Below are positions 56,477 to 64,000 of a DNA stretch of 64,000 bases, in pieces; positions within the stretch are counted from its first letter, which is position 1, and each line of letters starts with the position of its first letter. The notes beneath the pieces were generated by a model, which worked only from the letters and a program-made list of their open reading frames with translations, did not search any database and had not been told where the DNA came from. Source of the stretch: Marinomonas spartinae (GTDB lineage: Bacteria; Pseudomonadota; Gammaproteobacteria; Pseudomonadales; Marinomonadaceae); assembly GCF_016461715.1 (NCBI RefSeq), contig NZ_JAEMUI010000025.1, forward strand, positions 1 through 64,000, in the 5' to 3' direction. The translations under genes and the position numbers were made by a program.

Positions 56477-56968
56477 CTATGGTGATGGTATTGCTTGTGA
56501 TGATGGGGCCGAAGCGCTCTCCGCACTATTGTTCTCCGTATCATCGTCATCCACGTACTGAAAAGATCGAGAGGTAAGTACTTTGCCATCTTTAACGACC
56601 TGAACAGTCCATGTACCTTCAAAACCAGGCAACAACCGCTTACTCGACCAAACTCGCCAACGATCCCCACCAATATCAAACGGAATATCCGCCATCACCT
56701 GCCCATCAAGCAACCAACGATGGCTAACAGTACTGCCGTTCATCCCACGTAAATCGGTAAAAAAATACACTTTTTGAATGCCGCTGTAGTCAACCTTCAC
56801 CGTATTACCAATGTTATCAATTGGCTCACGATCAATCACATCGCTCGCGAAAACAGCCCGAGCTACCTCTCCTGCAGTCGATGCTGGCACAGATTCAGTC
56901 GATGCAGAAGCCGTCATGGAGAAGACAAAAAGACTTGTTAATAAAACATTATTTAAAACGCGTAACAT
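56477..56968 (-). CDS. Exported DUF2914 protein
   Basis: 163 residues. Signal peptide of about 23 residues (VLLTSLFVFSMTASA). DUF2914 core: KVYFFTDLRGMNGSTVSHRW, then LLDGQVMADIPFDIGGDRWR, VWSSKRLLPGFEGTWTVQVV and KDGKVL. This is a beta-sandwich domain of unknown function, often in envelope proteins. The C-terminal 25 residues are Asp/Glu/Ser/Ala-rich and probably disordered. It may be co-transcribed with the DUF1904 gene. Confidence 0.82.
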   Translation of the reverse strand: MLRVLNNVLLTSLFVFSMTASASTESVPASTAGEVARAVFASDVIDREPIDNIGNTVKVDYSGIQKVYFFTDLRGMNGSTVSHRWLLDGQVMADIPFDIGGDRWRVWSSKRLLPGFEGTWTVQVVKDGKVLTSRSFQYVDDDDTENNSAESASAPSSQAIPSP

Positions 56969-57290
56969 AATGCGTCCTTATCGATCAAAGCGAAAACAAC
57001 TGCTCTTCTAGACACATCGTTTTCAGGGAAATAGGAACAGAATTAGATTAGAGAATTAGCCTATTAAAAGCAGTGAGACTTCCGTCGTTTTTTGTAACCT
57101 CGCTCACTTCTTATCCAATAAATCTAACCAAATAACGCAATAATAAACAAAACTTTTTATAATATTTACAATTCCCAAGAATCAAAATCCTCTTCCCCAG
57201 AACTCAAACGCTTACCCACAACAATACAGGTGAAGACACTTAGCCCTAAGCAACTAGACAAATCAACAATATTGAAGCGTGAAATTTTTA
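56969..57290. other. Intergenic region, nothing recognised
   Basis: 322 bases between gpt (stop at 57291) and the DUF2914 start, both on the minus strand. It is AT-rich with no credible frame; it should contain the DUF2914 promoter and the end of the gpt mRNA. Confidence 0.4.
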
Positions 57291-57782
57291 TTAACTTTGA
57301 CGATCAGCCAAGGGAGTTGAAAAGGTATATTCCATATCCCAAGGGAAGCGAATCCAAGTATCTTGGCTCACCTCGGTGATAAAGGTGTCCACAAGGGGTT
57401 TACCGGCAGGCTTGGCATAAATGGTTGCAAAATGCGCCTTCGGTAACATCTCGCGGACTTTCGCCGCCGTCCGCCCCGTATCCACTAAGTCATCTACTAA
57501 AATGTAGCCTTCGCCATCGCCTTCCACACCTTTAAGCACCTGAAGCTCACCTTGCTCCATTGCTGCACCACCATTTTCGGATTTGTAACTAATAATGCAA
57601 ATGGTATCAATCAAACGGATGTCCATTTCACGACATAAAATGGCGGCAGGTACCAGCCCACCTCGAGTAATGGCAATAATGCCTTTCCATGGTCCTTGCT
57701 CTAACAAACGCCATGACAAGGCTCGTGCATTACGGTGAAGCTCTTCCCAAGAAACAGGGAAATCTTTTGAATACGGAATCAT
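57291..57782 (-). CDS. gpt: Xanthine-guanine phosphoribosyltransferase
   Basis: 163 residues from the ATG at 57782 (GAGGAG 10 nt upstream); a TTG two codons earlier is possible. Salvages guanine, xanthine and hypoxanthine with PRPP. The PRPP loop is [14 protein letters not shown] near residue 92, and the N-terminal [20 protein letters not shown] and [17 protein letters not shown] match Gpt. The C-terminal [10 protein letters not shown] is typical. It ends the cbiB-cobD-cobU cluster, 26 bases after cobU. A link to cobalamin making (supply of GTP for CobU) is possible but may be coincidence. Confidence 0.92.
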   Translation of the reverse strand: MIPYSKDFPVSWEELHRNARALSWRLLEQGPWKGIIAITRGGLVPAAILCREMDIRLIDTICIISYKSENGGAAMEQGELQVLKGVEGDGEGYILVDDLVDTGRTAAKVREMLPKAHFATIYAKPAGKPLVDTFITEVSQDTWIRFPWDMEYTFSTPLADRQS

Positions 57783-57808
57783 GGCCAATTAAGCTCCTCA
57801 GGATTAAG

Positions 57809-58327
57809 TTAGAGCGAGGATTTTAGCGGCATTGCTAGTCCTGCTGCAACTAAAGTTACCTGATCGGTTAGTTTTGCAAGTTTTTGGTTGAGAACTCCAG
57901 CCTCATCGGCAAAACGGCGCGCCATTGCGTTTATTGGCATAATACCCAAACCCACTTCACTCGAAACAATCACAAGCTCTCCTTGAAATGCAGCAACTGC
58001 GCCAAGAAAAGCCGTCGTCTCACGCTCAAAGTGCTCCTCGTCTTCAAGACACAATAAGTTTGTTAGCCATAGTGTTATACATTCCACAATCACGGCCTGA
58101 CCAGACTTGCTCAACGAGGCCAATGAGCTTGCCAAGGCAATCGGCTCTTCAATCAACTGCCAGTCACTGGGTCGGTTCTGTTGATGGGCTAGCACGCGAG
58201 CGGCCATCTCCTCATCCCTAATCTGCGATGTGGCAATATAACAAACAGGATTGCCTGATTGTGCAACTTGCAGTTGGGCAAAAGCACTTTTCCCACTACG
58301 AACGCCTCCTAGGACTAAGTGCTTCAT
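57809..58327 (-). CDS. cobU: Adenosylcobinamide kinase / guanylyltransferase
   Basis: 172 residues. Phosphorylates adenosylcobinamide and attaches GMP, a late cobalamin step. Walker A is GGVRSGKSAFAQ at residues 7-18, and ARVLAHQQNRPSDWQLIEEP is the CobU segment with the guanylylated His. VIVECITLWLTNLL and VSSEVGLGIMP follow. The start overlaps the cobD stop (ATGA at 58324-58327). Confidence 0.93.
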   Translation of the reverse strand: MKHLVLGGVRSGKSAFAQLQVAQSGNPVCYIATSQIRDEEMAARVLAHQQNRPSDWQLIEEPIALASSLASLSKSGQAVIVECITLWLTNLLCLEDEEHFERETTAFLGAVAAFQGELVIVSSEVGLGIMPINAMARRFADEAGVLNQKLAKLTDQVTLVAAGLAMPLKSSL

Positions 58328-59448
58328 GCGAGCTCTCTCCCTCCAGCTTTTTTTAACAGCCGAACCAAAGCATGATTCAACGGGGCCATCTCATGCATAG
58401 CGGGCAAGGCTACACGAACCCAACCGTCACCTAATCGAATATGAACCCCTACCTGATGAAGCATACTAAAAGCAAACTCAGCGATCTCTTTGCTCTCTAG
58501 CCTCCAAGTAAAAAATAGCGGCGTAATCACACACTCTTGGGAGTCAAATACCGTATGCAACTTTGGCATAATCCGATCAAAAAACACTTTCTGTCGATCC
58601 GCTAAAGACAATAATGCCTTCTCTTGCCATACCACGTCTTTTAAGGCCTGCTCCACTAGCCATAAACTGGGCGTAGCCACGGGCCAAGGGCCCAATAAGT
58701 TTCGCAATGTACTTTGCCAAGATGTTGCACAAAACACAAAACCGACTCTCGCACCCGCCAATCCAAAAAATTTGCCAACAGAACGCAAAACAAATAATGA
58801 CTCGCTCTTCACCAGCCCTTCTAATTCATTCAGCACACTCAAATGCGGCATTGGATCAATAAAAGCCTCATCTATCATAAGGTGCCCCTCTAACTGCTCA
58901 GCTCGAGCAACAAGCGCTTTTATAAGAACAGACTCTACCATAGCCCCTGTCGGATTATTGGGCTGTATGACCACCGCAACAGACCACTCCATCTCAAGTA
59001 GCTCGTTAACCGCATCATAAAACACCAACTCATACCCCCACTTTTGCCAAGCAAAAGCGTGTTCTTGATAGCCAATACGCGGCACACAGGCCCGTTTTTT
59101 CGCATGTCGATAAGACAAAAATAAAGGTAAAGACTCAATAATATGCTGAGAACCAGCGCCAATGGCGATTGGCCTGATACCATAAAAATGGGCTGCTTGA
59201 TCGAGCAAAGAGGTTTGGTCTGGTAGCTCACTCCATAAAATGGGATCAATTTCAGGCACTGGCCACGGTTCACGATTACAGGCGGAAGATAAATCCAACC
59301 AGTCAAGAGTGTCATTTCCTACCTTTCGCTGCCAATGATGCAGGTCTCCACCGTGGTGTGGGGGGACTTGATCCAATTGCGCTTGACCTAATTGCTCCTG
59401 ACTCAACTGCACGAGCTTCACATCATCAAACACACAACCAACACCCAC
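58324..59448 (-). CDS. cobD: Threonine-phosphate decarboxylase (CobD/CobC)
   Basis: A 374-residue PLP aminotransferase-fold enzyme making (R)-1-amino-2-propanol phosphate, the side chain attached by CbiB. Landmarks: DWLDLSSACNREPWPVP near residue 48, VVIQPNNPTGAMVE near 160, LMIDEAFIDP near 190 and the PLP lysine in LRSVGKFFGLAGARVGF near 222. The first 30 residues are Gln-rich and lie inside the overlap with cbiB (59418-59448), so a later start is possible, although none stands out. It overlaps cobU by 4 bases. Confidence 0.9.
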   Translation of the reverse strand: MGVGCVFDDVKLVQLSQEQLGQAQLDQVPPHHGGDLHHWQRKVGNDTLDWLDLSSACNREPWPVPEIDPILWSELPDQTSLLDQAAHFYGIRPIAIGAGSQHIIESLPLFLSYRHAKKRACVPRIGYQEHAFAWQKWGYELVFYDAVNELLEMEWSVAVVIQPNNPTGAMVESVLIKALVARAEQLEGHLMIDEAFIDPMPHLSVLNELEGLVKSESLFVLRSVGKFFGLAGARVGFVFCATSWQSTLRNLLGPWPVATPSLWLVEQALKDVVWQEKALLSLADRQKVFFDRIMPKLHTVFDSQECVITPLFFTWRLESKEIAEFAFSMLHQVGVHIRLGDGWVRVALPAMHEMAPLNHALVRLLKKAGGRELA

Positions 59449-60371
59449 AAATACACCCCTTTATCAACCAAACGAATGGCTTTATTCAAATCTGTAGCAA
59501 TCGGGTCTCGCCCCTCTCCCAACTCTGGCCGCGACTCAAGCTTACCAAAATAAGGGGCCGCCCCACCCAGTTTAATCCCTAACGCCCCGGCACCAGCCGC
59601 CATCACTGGGCCCGCATTAGGACTTTTCCAAGAGCTAGCTTGCGTCTGGTAACAACGCCATGCAGAACTAAACTGCCCACAGAGACCGTAAGTCAATACA
59701 ACCAATCGTGCAGGGATATAATTCATCATATCGTCGAAGCGTGCAGCAAACCAGCCAAAATGCAAAAGAGTATCAGTTTTATACCCCCACATGGCATCCA
59801 AAGTATTGGCAAGACGATAAAGTAACGCTCCTGGCACACCCAGCACCAAGAACCAAAAGATAGGGGCAAAAACCGCGTCGCTACCATTCTCCAAGACGGA
59901 CTCAATACTCGCCTTAGTCACTTGTGTTTCGTTTAATTGATTGGTATCACGACTCACTATGCGACTCACTCCATGGCGAGCTTGAAGCAAATCCCCTCTA
60001 ATTAGAGGTTTTGCGATCGCCAGAGCATGTTCACGTAAACTCTGCCAACCGATGGTAAAATACAACACTATAATGGACAATAAGGTGGTTAACCAGTCAG
60101 GCAAGATAGACATAAGAACCAACAACATAATGAGTAAGGGAAATACCGTACAACACCAAGCCACCGCACCTGCCTGACGTTGACGAGTAGCAGTATCTGT
60201 TAAAGACAACTGTAACCCTCTTTGGCAAATATCGACCCAGCGACCAAAGGCAACCAAGGGGTGCCATTTTTTTGGCTCTCCCACTAAGCGATCAAGCAAC
60301 AACGCCGCCACCAGCATGCCCGATGTGGATGCCAATAAATCAAACACAGAGAATAAAAAGGAAGTCATCAT
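59418..60371 (-). CDS. cbiB: Adenosylcobinamide-phosphate synthase (CbiB)
   Basis: A 317-residue inner-membrane enzyme joining adenosylcobyric acid to aminopropanol (phosphate). LLDRLVGEPKKWHPLVAFGR near residue 25, VSRDTNQLNETQVTKASIES near 135, NGSDAVFAPIFWFLVLGVPG near 155 and the C-terminal GGAAPYFGKLESRPELGEGR are family blocks. It has four to five hydrophobic segments. The start at 60371 faces cobQ across about 120 bases. No cobalamin riboswitch fits in that gap. Confidence 0.93.
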   Translation of the reverse strand: MMTSFLFSVFDLLASTSGMLVAALLLDRLVGEPKKWHPLVAFGRWVDICQRGLQLSLTDTATRQRQAGAVAWCCTVFPLLIMLLVLMSILPDWLTTLLSIIVLYFTIGWQSLREHALAIAKPLIRGDLLQARHGVSRIVSRDTNQLNETQVTKASIESVLENGSDAVFAPIFWFLVLGVPGALLYRLANTLDAMWGYKTDTLLHFGWFAARFDDMMNYIPARLVVLTYGLCGQFSSAWRCYQTQASSWKSPNAGPVMAAGAGALGIKLGGAAPYFGKLESRPELGEGRDPIATDLNKAIRLVDKGVYLWVLVVCLMM

Positions 60372-60493
60372 GTATCATTCTATGTTAAAAAATTTCATAT
60401 TAAACAAGTGTGTCTTGGAAAAAGGTAAGAGTAAAAACAACGCTAATCCAGTAGAATTCTAGCATCTTATTGATTTTAAGCGTGATCATTTCC

Positions 60494-61975
60494 ATGGCAA
60501 ATTTCCATTTAATGGTACAAGGCACCACTTCCGACGCAGGTAAAAGCACCCTTGTTACGGCATTATGCCGCCTGTTGGCCCAACGAGGTCTATCCGTTGC
60601 CCCCTTCAAACCGCAAAATATGGCATTAAACAGCGCAGTGACCCGAGAAGGTCACGAAATTGGTCGCGCCCAAGCCGTTCAGGCTTATGCGGCTGGCATT
60701 GAACCTCATGTGGATATGAACCCAATCTTACTCAAACCCAATACGGATACAGGTGCCCAAGTCATTATCCATGGTAAAGCCATCGACAATATGAATGCGG
60801 TGGGCTATCACCAGTACAAGCATATCGCCAAACAAGCCGCCTTAGCATCTTACTATCGCCTCGCCGGACAGTACGACGCCATCATCATTGAAGGGGCTGG
60901 CAGCCCAGCAGAAATCAATCTTCGCGATCGCGATATCGCTAATATGGGGTTTGCCGAAGCCATCGACTGTCCTGTGATCATCATTGCAGATATTGATAAA
61001 GGTGGCGTATTTGCCCATCTAGTGGGCACACTAGACCTATTAAGCCAAAGTGAGCAGGATAGAGTTATCGGTTTTGTGATTAATCGCTTTCGAGGAGACC
61101 TTAGCTTACTGCAACCCGGTCTGGACTGGCTGGAACAACGAACAGGTAAACCCGTACTGGGTGTATTGCCTTACCTAAAAGGTTTTTATTTGGAATCGGA
61201 AGACGCAGTGGCTCACAGCCCAATAAAAGAACACCACGCCACCAAGCTAAACGTTGTGATCCCCATTATGCCACGCACCAGCAACCATACGGATTGGGAT
61301 GCATTAAAACTTCATCCAGAAGTACAAGTCACATTGGTCAAGGAAAACAGCCCCATCCCTCCCGCCGACTTGGTGATTCTTCCTGGTAGCAAAAGTGTTC
61401 AAAGTGACCTCGCCTTTTTACGAAAACAAGGCTGGCCAGAGTATTTACAAAAACACCTGCGTTATGGTGGTAAGCTCATGGGAATTTGCGGAGGGTTTCA
61501 AATGCTGGGGGAGACAATATACGATCCTCATGGTCTAGAAAACGCTCAAAAAGGCACTCAATCCGCTGGATTGGGCTATATTCCAATGACGACCAGACTC
61601 GAAAAAGAAAAACAGCTAACACAACAAATAGGAAAATTAATCGCTCTAGATGAAAAAACGACCGTTACAGGGTATGAAATCCATTGTGGCATTTCGCGGT
61701 TTCATCACCCCATCACCTCGCTGATCGAGCTAAAAAATGGGCAGTTCGACGGTTTTATATCCCACGATGAGGCCATCATTGGTACCTATCTGCATGGCAT
61801 TTTCGATCACCCCGAAGCACTCAACAGCCTGCTGCTATGGGCAGGACTTAACCCAACAGACACATTTAACTATGATCATTATCGTAATACGCAAATAGAC
61901 AGATTGTCAGACAATACAGAATATCAACTAGACATAGACGCCCTGATTGAGAGATGCAAGCGCTTCAGACAATGA
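60494..61975 (+). CDS. cobQ: Cobyric acid synthase
   Basis: A 493-residue amidotransferase that amidates adenosylcobyrinic acid a,c-diamide with glutamine. The N-terminal DRTGG-type ATPase begins [20 protein letters not shown] and [15 protein letters not shown]. The glutamine amidotransferase half has the nucleophile in [15 protein letters not shown] near residue 325 and the late His in [14 protein letters not shown]. The frame opens at a TTG (60470), but homology starts at the ATG at 60494. Divergent from cbiB-cobD-cobU. Confidence 0.93.
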   Translation: MANFHLMVQGTTSDAGKSTLVTALCRLLAQRGLSVAPFKPQNMALNSAVTREGHEIGRAQAVQAYAAGIEPHVDMNPILLKPNTDTGAQVIIHGKAIDNMNAVGYHQYKHIAKQAALASYYRLAGQYDAIIIEGAGSPAEINLRDRDIANMGFAEAIDCPVIIIADIDKGGVFAHLVGTLDLLSQSEQDRVIGFVINRFRGDLSLLQPGLDWLEQRTGKPVLGVLPYLKGFYLESEDAVAHSPIKEHHATKLNVVIPIMPRTSNHTDWDALKLHPEVQVTLVKENSPIPPADLVILPGSKSVQSDLAFLRKQGWPEYLQKHLRYGGKLMGICGGFQMLGETIYDPHGLENAQKGTQSAGLGYIPMTTRLEKEKQLTQQIGKLIALDEKTTVTGYEIHCGISRFHHPITSLIELKNGQFDGFISHDEAIIGTYLHGIFDHPEALNSLLLWAGLNPTDTFNYDHYRNTQIDRLSDNTEYQLDIDALIERCKRFRQ

Positions 61976-62089
61976 AAATAGCCTATACAAGATATAATCA
62001 CTGAAGAATAATGCAAGGGAGAATATTTTGCGCTATGATCCGAGCTTTTTAAAAGCGCAGTAACGCTCCCTGATGGAATAAAGCAATTA

Positions 62090-63394
62090 ATGACACGACT
62101 CGATCACATACAGCAAGGAAGCCGCTTTGCTATAATCGGTTTTACTTTGACATGCCTGTATATCTTAACCAAAATTCACGCCTCAGATACCTTATCAGAC
62201 GCCACAGGCTTACCGATGGTATTGCTTGGTTTTTTTGCTATCTACCGATACGGCAAAGATCTGAGTGTCAAAATTCCCGTACTGCTTTTTTTCGCCTCAG
62301 TCATGATTCCTCTAGTAAGTTGGTACTTTGCTCATCTTGCCTACCCTAAGTGGGTGGATCCCTATCCCAAGTTAGATAAACTCTCCCGTATTTTTATGTT
62401 TGTTCCCATCGCTTGGTGGCTAAAAGACTCGCCAAAGAAAGTGTTTTTGTTTTGGACTATCGCCACCCTAACCATTGTCGTATCACCCTGGGTAAGCGGT
62501 GGCGGCTGGAAAGAGATTGAAAGTGGATTTCATGGTACTCGCATTACATTTGGCCTTAGGAACTGGGAACATGTCAGTTTATTTTTTGGTCTGGTGATGA
62601 TTGGCCTAATATGTTTTTCTTCTCGATTATTTAAATGGAGCAAACTTACCCTTATTTTATGGATTCCCGCTCTATGCTTGTGCCTTTATACGGTAGCAGC
62701 GTCGCAAACCCGAGCCTGCTGGCTGGCGCTAATAGTCACCTTGATAACGGCGATTATCTATTATTTTTTGTGTAACAATAAAAAAAATATTAAACCGAAA
62801 TATCTAATCATTACGGCGTTAGTCACCCTACTTGCTGGATCCGTTATCTATAAATTCATGGGGCATATTATAGAAAAGCGCGTAGGAGCCGAATCAGGTG
62901 TCATACAACATATTATTAAAGGCGATATGGAAAACGTCCCCTATACAAGCGTTGGTATAAGAATACATATGTGGCGTGCTTCGTGGGAAAAAATCAAAGA
63001 GCGTCCACTATTAGGCTGGGGAAACGAAGGCCAATATATTGCCATTCATGACACAAACTGGATGCCAGAGTTTGTTAAGCAGCAATTTGGTCATATCCAC
63101 AATATCTACATTGCTTTACTCACTGATTATGGCCTAGTTGGGTTTATTTTTTACTTTATTTGGATAGGATGGATGCTAACAAAAGTGCTGAAAGCGGTGT
63201 CAAAAGGCTATATAAGTTATGATATCGGATACTTTGCTCTAGGAGCCATGACATTCTGGAGTATTATTAGCCTATTCGAGTCTTACCTCTTCTTCTGGAC
63301 GGGTGTCTTTTGCTTACAAGTGATTTTTGGCGGCCTACTTGCACTGGTATGGCATGCACAAATACTAGAAAACAAAGCCAAACAACCCTCGTAA
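62090..63394 (+). CDS. O-antigen ligase / Wzy-like membrane protein
   Basis: 434 residues with about 10-11 membrane segments. The Wzy_C domain is recognisable: AASQTRACWLALIVTLITA near residue 203, a large periplasmic loop with RIHMWRASWEKIKERPLLGW and GNEGQY near 285-310, and FGHIHNIYIALLTDYGLVGF near 325 containing the conserved His. This family includes O-antigen ligases (WaaL) and polymerases, so the exact reaction is open. It may act on glycans linked to the nearby capsule locus, but 6 kb and the cobalamin genes separate them. A hairpin follows. Confidence 0.82.
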   Translation: MTRLDHIQQGSRFAIIGFTLTCLYILTKIHASDTLSDATGLPMVLLGFFAIYRYGKDLSVKIPVLLFFASVMIPLVSWYFAHLAYPKWVDPYPKLDKLSRIFMFVPIAWWLKDSPKKVFLFWTIATLTIVVSPWVSGGGWKEIESGFHGTRITFGLRNWEHVSLFFGLVMIGLICFSSRLFKWSKLTLILWIPALCLCLYTVAASQTRACWLALIVTLITAIIYYFLCNNKKNIKPKYLIITALVTLLAGSVIYKFMGHIIEKRVGAESGVIQHIIKGDMENVPYTSVGIRIHMWRASWEKIKERPLLGWGNEGQYIAIHDTNWMPEFVKQQFGHIHNIYIALLTDYGLVGFIFYFIWIGWMLTKVLKAVSKGYISYDIGYFALGAMTFWSIISLFESYLFFWTGVFCLQVIFGGLLALVWHAQILENKAKQPS

Positions 63395-63420
63395 CTCTAA
63401 CGCCTCGTCCATTGTTAAAC

Positions 63421-63457
63421 CAAAGAGTGCTCCCAAAAGCAACACTCTTTGCTTTTC
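63421..63457. terminator. Terminator between the ligase-like and MATE genes
   Basis: CAAAGAGTG / CACTCTTTG stem with a 13-nt loop and CTTTTC following. It lies between convergent genes and may serve both. Confidence 0.6.
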
Positions 63458-63492
63458 ATAGCTTTTCTAACAACCAGCCAAAGATTTATTGC

Positions 63493-64000
63493 TTAAGCCA
63501 CCTCCCTCGGAGAGGCAATACGCTTACCTTGGTAACGCCTTAATACTACACGGAAGCGCCAGATCAAAATAACCGCTAGTAGGCTTAGCCCAGCCGCTAG
63601 TCCAAGATAGAAACCACGCACGGTTAATACCTTTGCCCAAGGGCTATAATGGGACAGCCAATACCCTAAAGGCATACTTAATCCAAATAAAGATACGCCA
63701 AAAGCGATCATCGAAGAGCGCGTATCACGAAAGCCCCGCAGCGCCCCAGTAAACACTGTCTGCAGCATATCTGGTAATTGGTAGCAGGAAGAAATCAGCA
63801 AAATACTAGCCGCTAACGACACAACATTTTGATTGTTCGAGTAAAAATACGGAATGGCTGCGTGGAATGTTTGGGTCAAAACAAAGCAAAGACCCACATA
63901 ACTTACCCCCAGCATCACAATGACTCTCATAAGCCGCTTTACTCCTACAACACCTTCTTTCGACATCGCTTTGGCCACAACTATTGCCGTTACAGCGCTC
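63493..64000 (-). CDS. MATE-family efflux transporter, C-terminal part (cut by the window edge)
   Basis: The frame stays open to position 64000, so only the last 169 or so residues are visible. It shows four to five hydrophobic helices, with the MATE/NorM pattern FTGALRGFRDTRSSMIAFGV and LFGLSMPLGYWLS in the middle and a basic C-terminus. The Gly-rich TM10 region and the position of the helices match multidrug and Na+-driven MATE pumps. The true start lies beyond the window. Confidence 0.85.
   Translation of the reverse strand, partial: SAVTAIVVAKAMSKEGVVGVKRLMRVIVMLGVSYVGLCFVLTQTFHAAIPYFYSNNQNVVSLAASILLISSCYQLPDMLQTVFTGALRGFRDTRSSMIAFGVSLFGLSMPLGYWLSHYSPWAKVLTVRGFYLGLAAGLSLLAVILIWRFRVVLRRYQGKRIASPREVA

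Noticed and set aside
60372-60493. Possible cobalamin riboswitch between cbiB and cobQ
   Set aside because: The gap is only about 120 bases and shared by two divergent genes; no B12-box-like sequence was found.

Overview
The window looks like chromosome of a marine gammaproteobacterium, most like Marinomonas or another Oceanospirillales. This is judged from protein character: Rep, ComM, RadA, GlnK-AmtB, an AST arginine pathway with two astA copies, and a yjb/gfc capsule locus. No ribosomal RNA or other strict marker is present, so the genus is an inference.

Layout. 1-9300: tRNA-Ser, a secreted polysaccharide deacetylase, the threonine catabolic pair kbl-tdh, nudC, glutaminase, ppnN, zapE and a GST-like protein. 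9500-16565: a DUF1460 exported protein, the remains of a solute-binding-protein gene, a YdeP-type molybdopterin oxidoreductase convergent with a LysR regulator, and a chemotaxis receptor. 16800-19925: a small island of about 3 kb at the 3' end of tRNA-Arg(CCG). It is bounded by a 31-bp direct repeat with one mismatch. It carries an excisionase-type HTH/PIN gene pair, a lone HNH-like protein, and two decayed C-terminal tails of tyrosine integrases. 20100-33260: core genes, including cytochrome c5, rep, a BASS transporter, comM, ubiK, glnK-amtB behind a sigma-54-like promoter, a GNAT-nitrilase fusion, radA and a ClpP-fold-like lipoprotein.

33440-41830: mmsA and a divergent LysR gene, a two-gene RND efflux system, another LysR gene and a DUF1653 protein. 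42016-47169: an arginine succinyltransferase operon astA-astA'-astD-astB, lacking astC and astE here. 47196-47649: seven tandem copies of a REPIN-like element (GTAG, hairpin, hairpin, CTAC) between the convergent ends of astB and wzc. 47674-56043: a group-4-capsule-like locus in two divergent halves, wza-wzb-wzc on the minus strand and yjbE-F-G-H (gfcA-D) on the plus strand. 56118-64000: DUF1904 and DUF2914 proteins, then gpt-cobU-cobD-cbiB on the minus strand with cobQ divergent (late cobalamin steps), an O-antigen-ligase-like membrane protein, and a MATE efflux gene that runs off the right edge.

The accessory signals that stand out are the tRNA-Arg island with its integrase remnants and the REPIN array. 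Most of the remainder is ordinary chromosomal content. All functions are read from motifs and remembered family sequences; no search was run.
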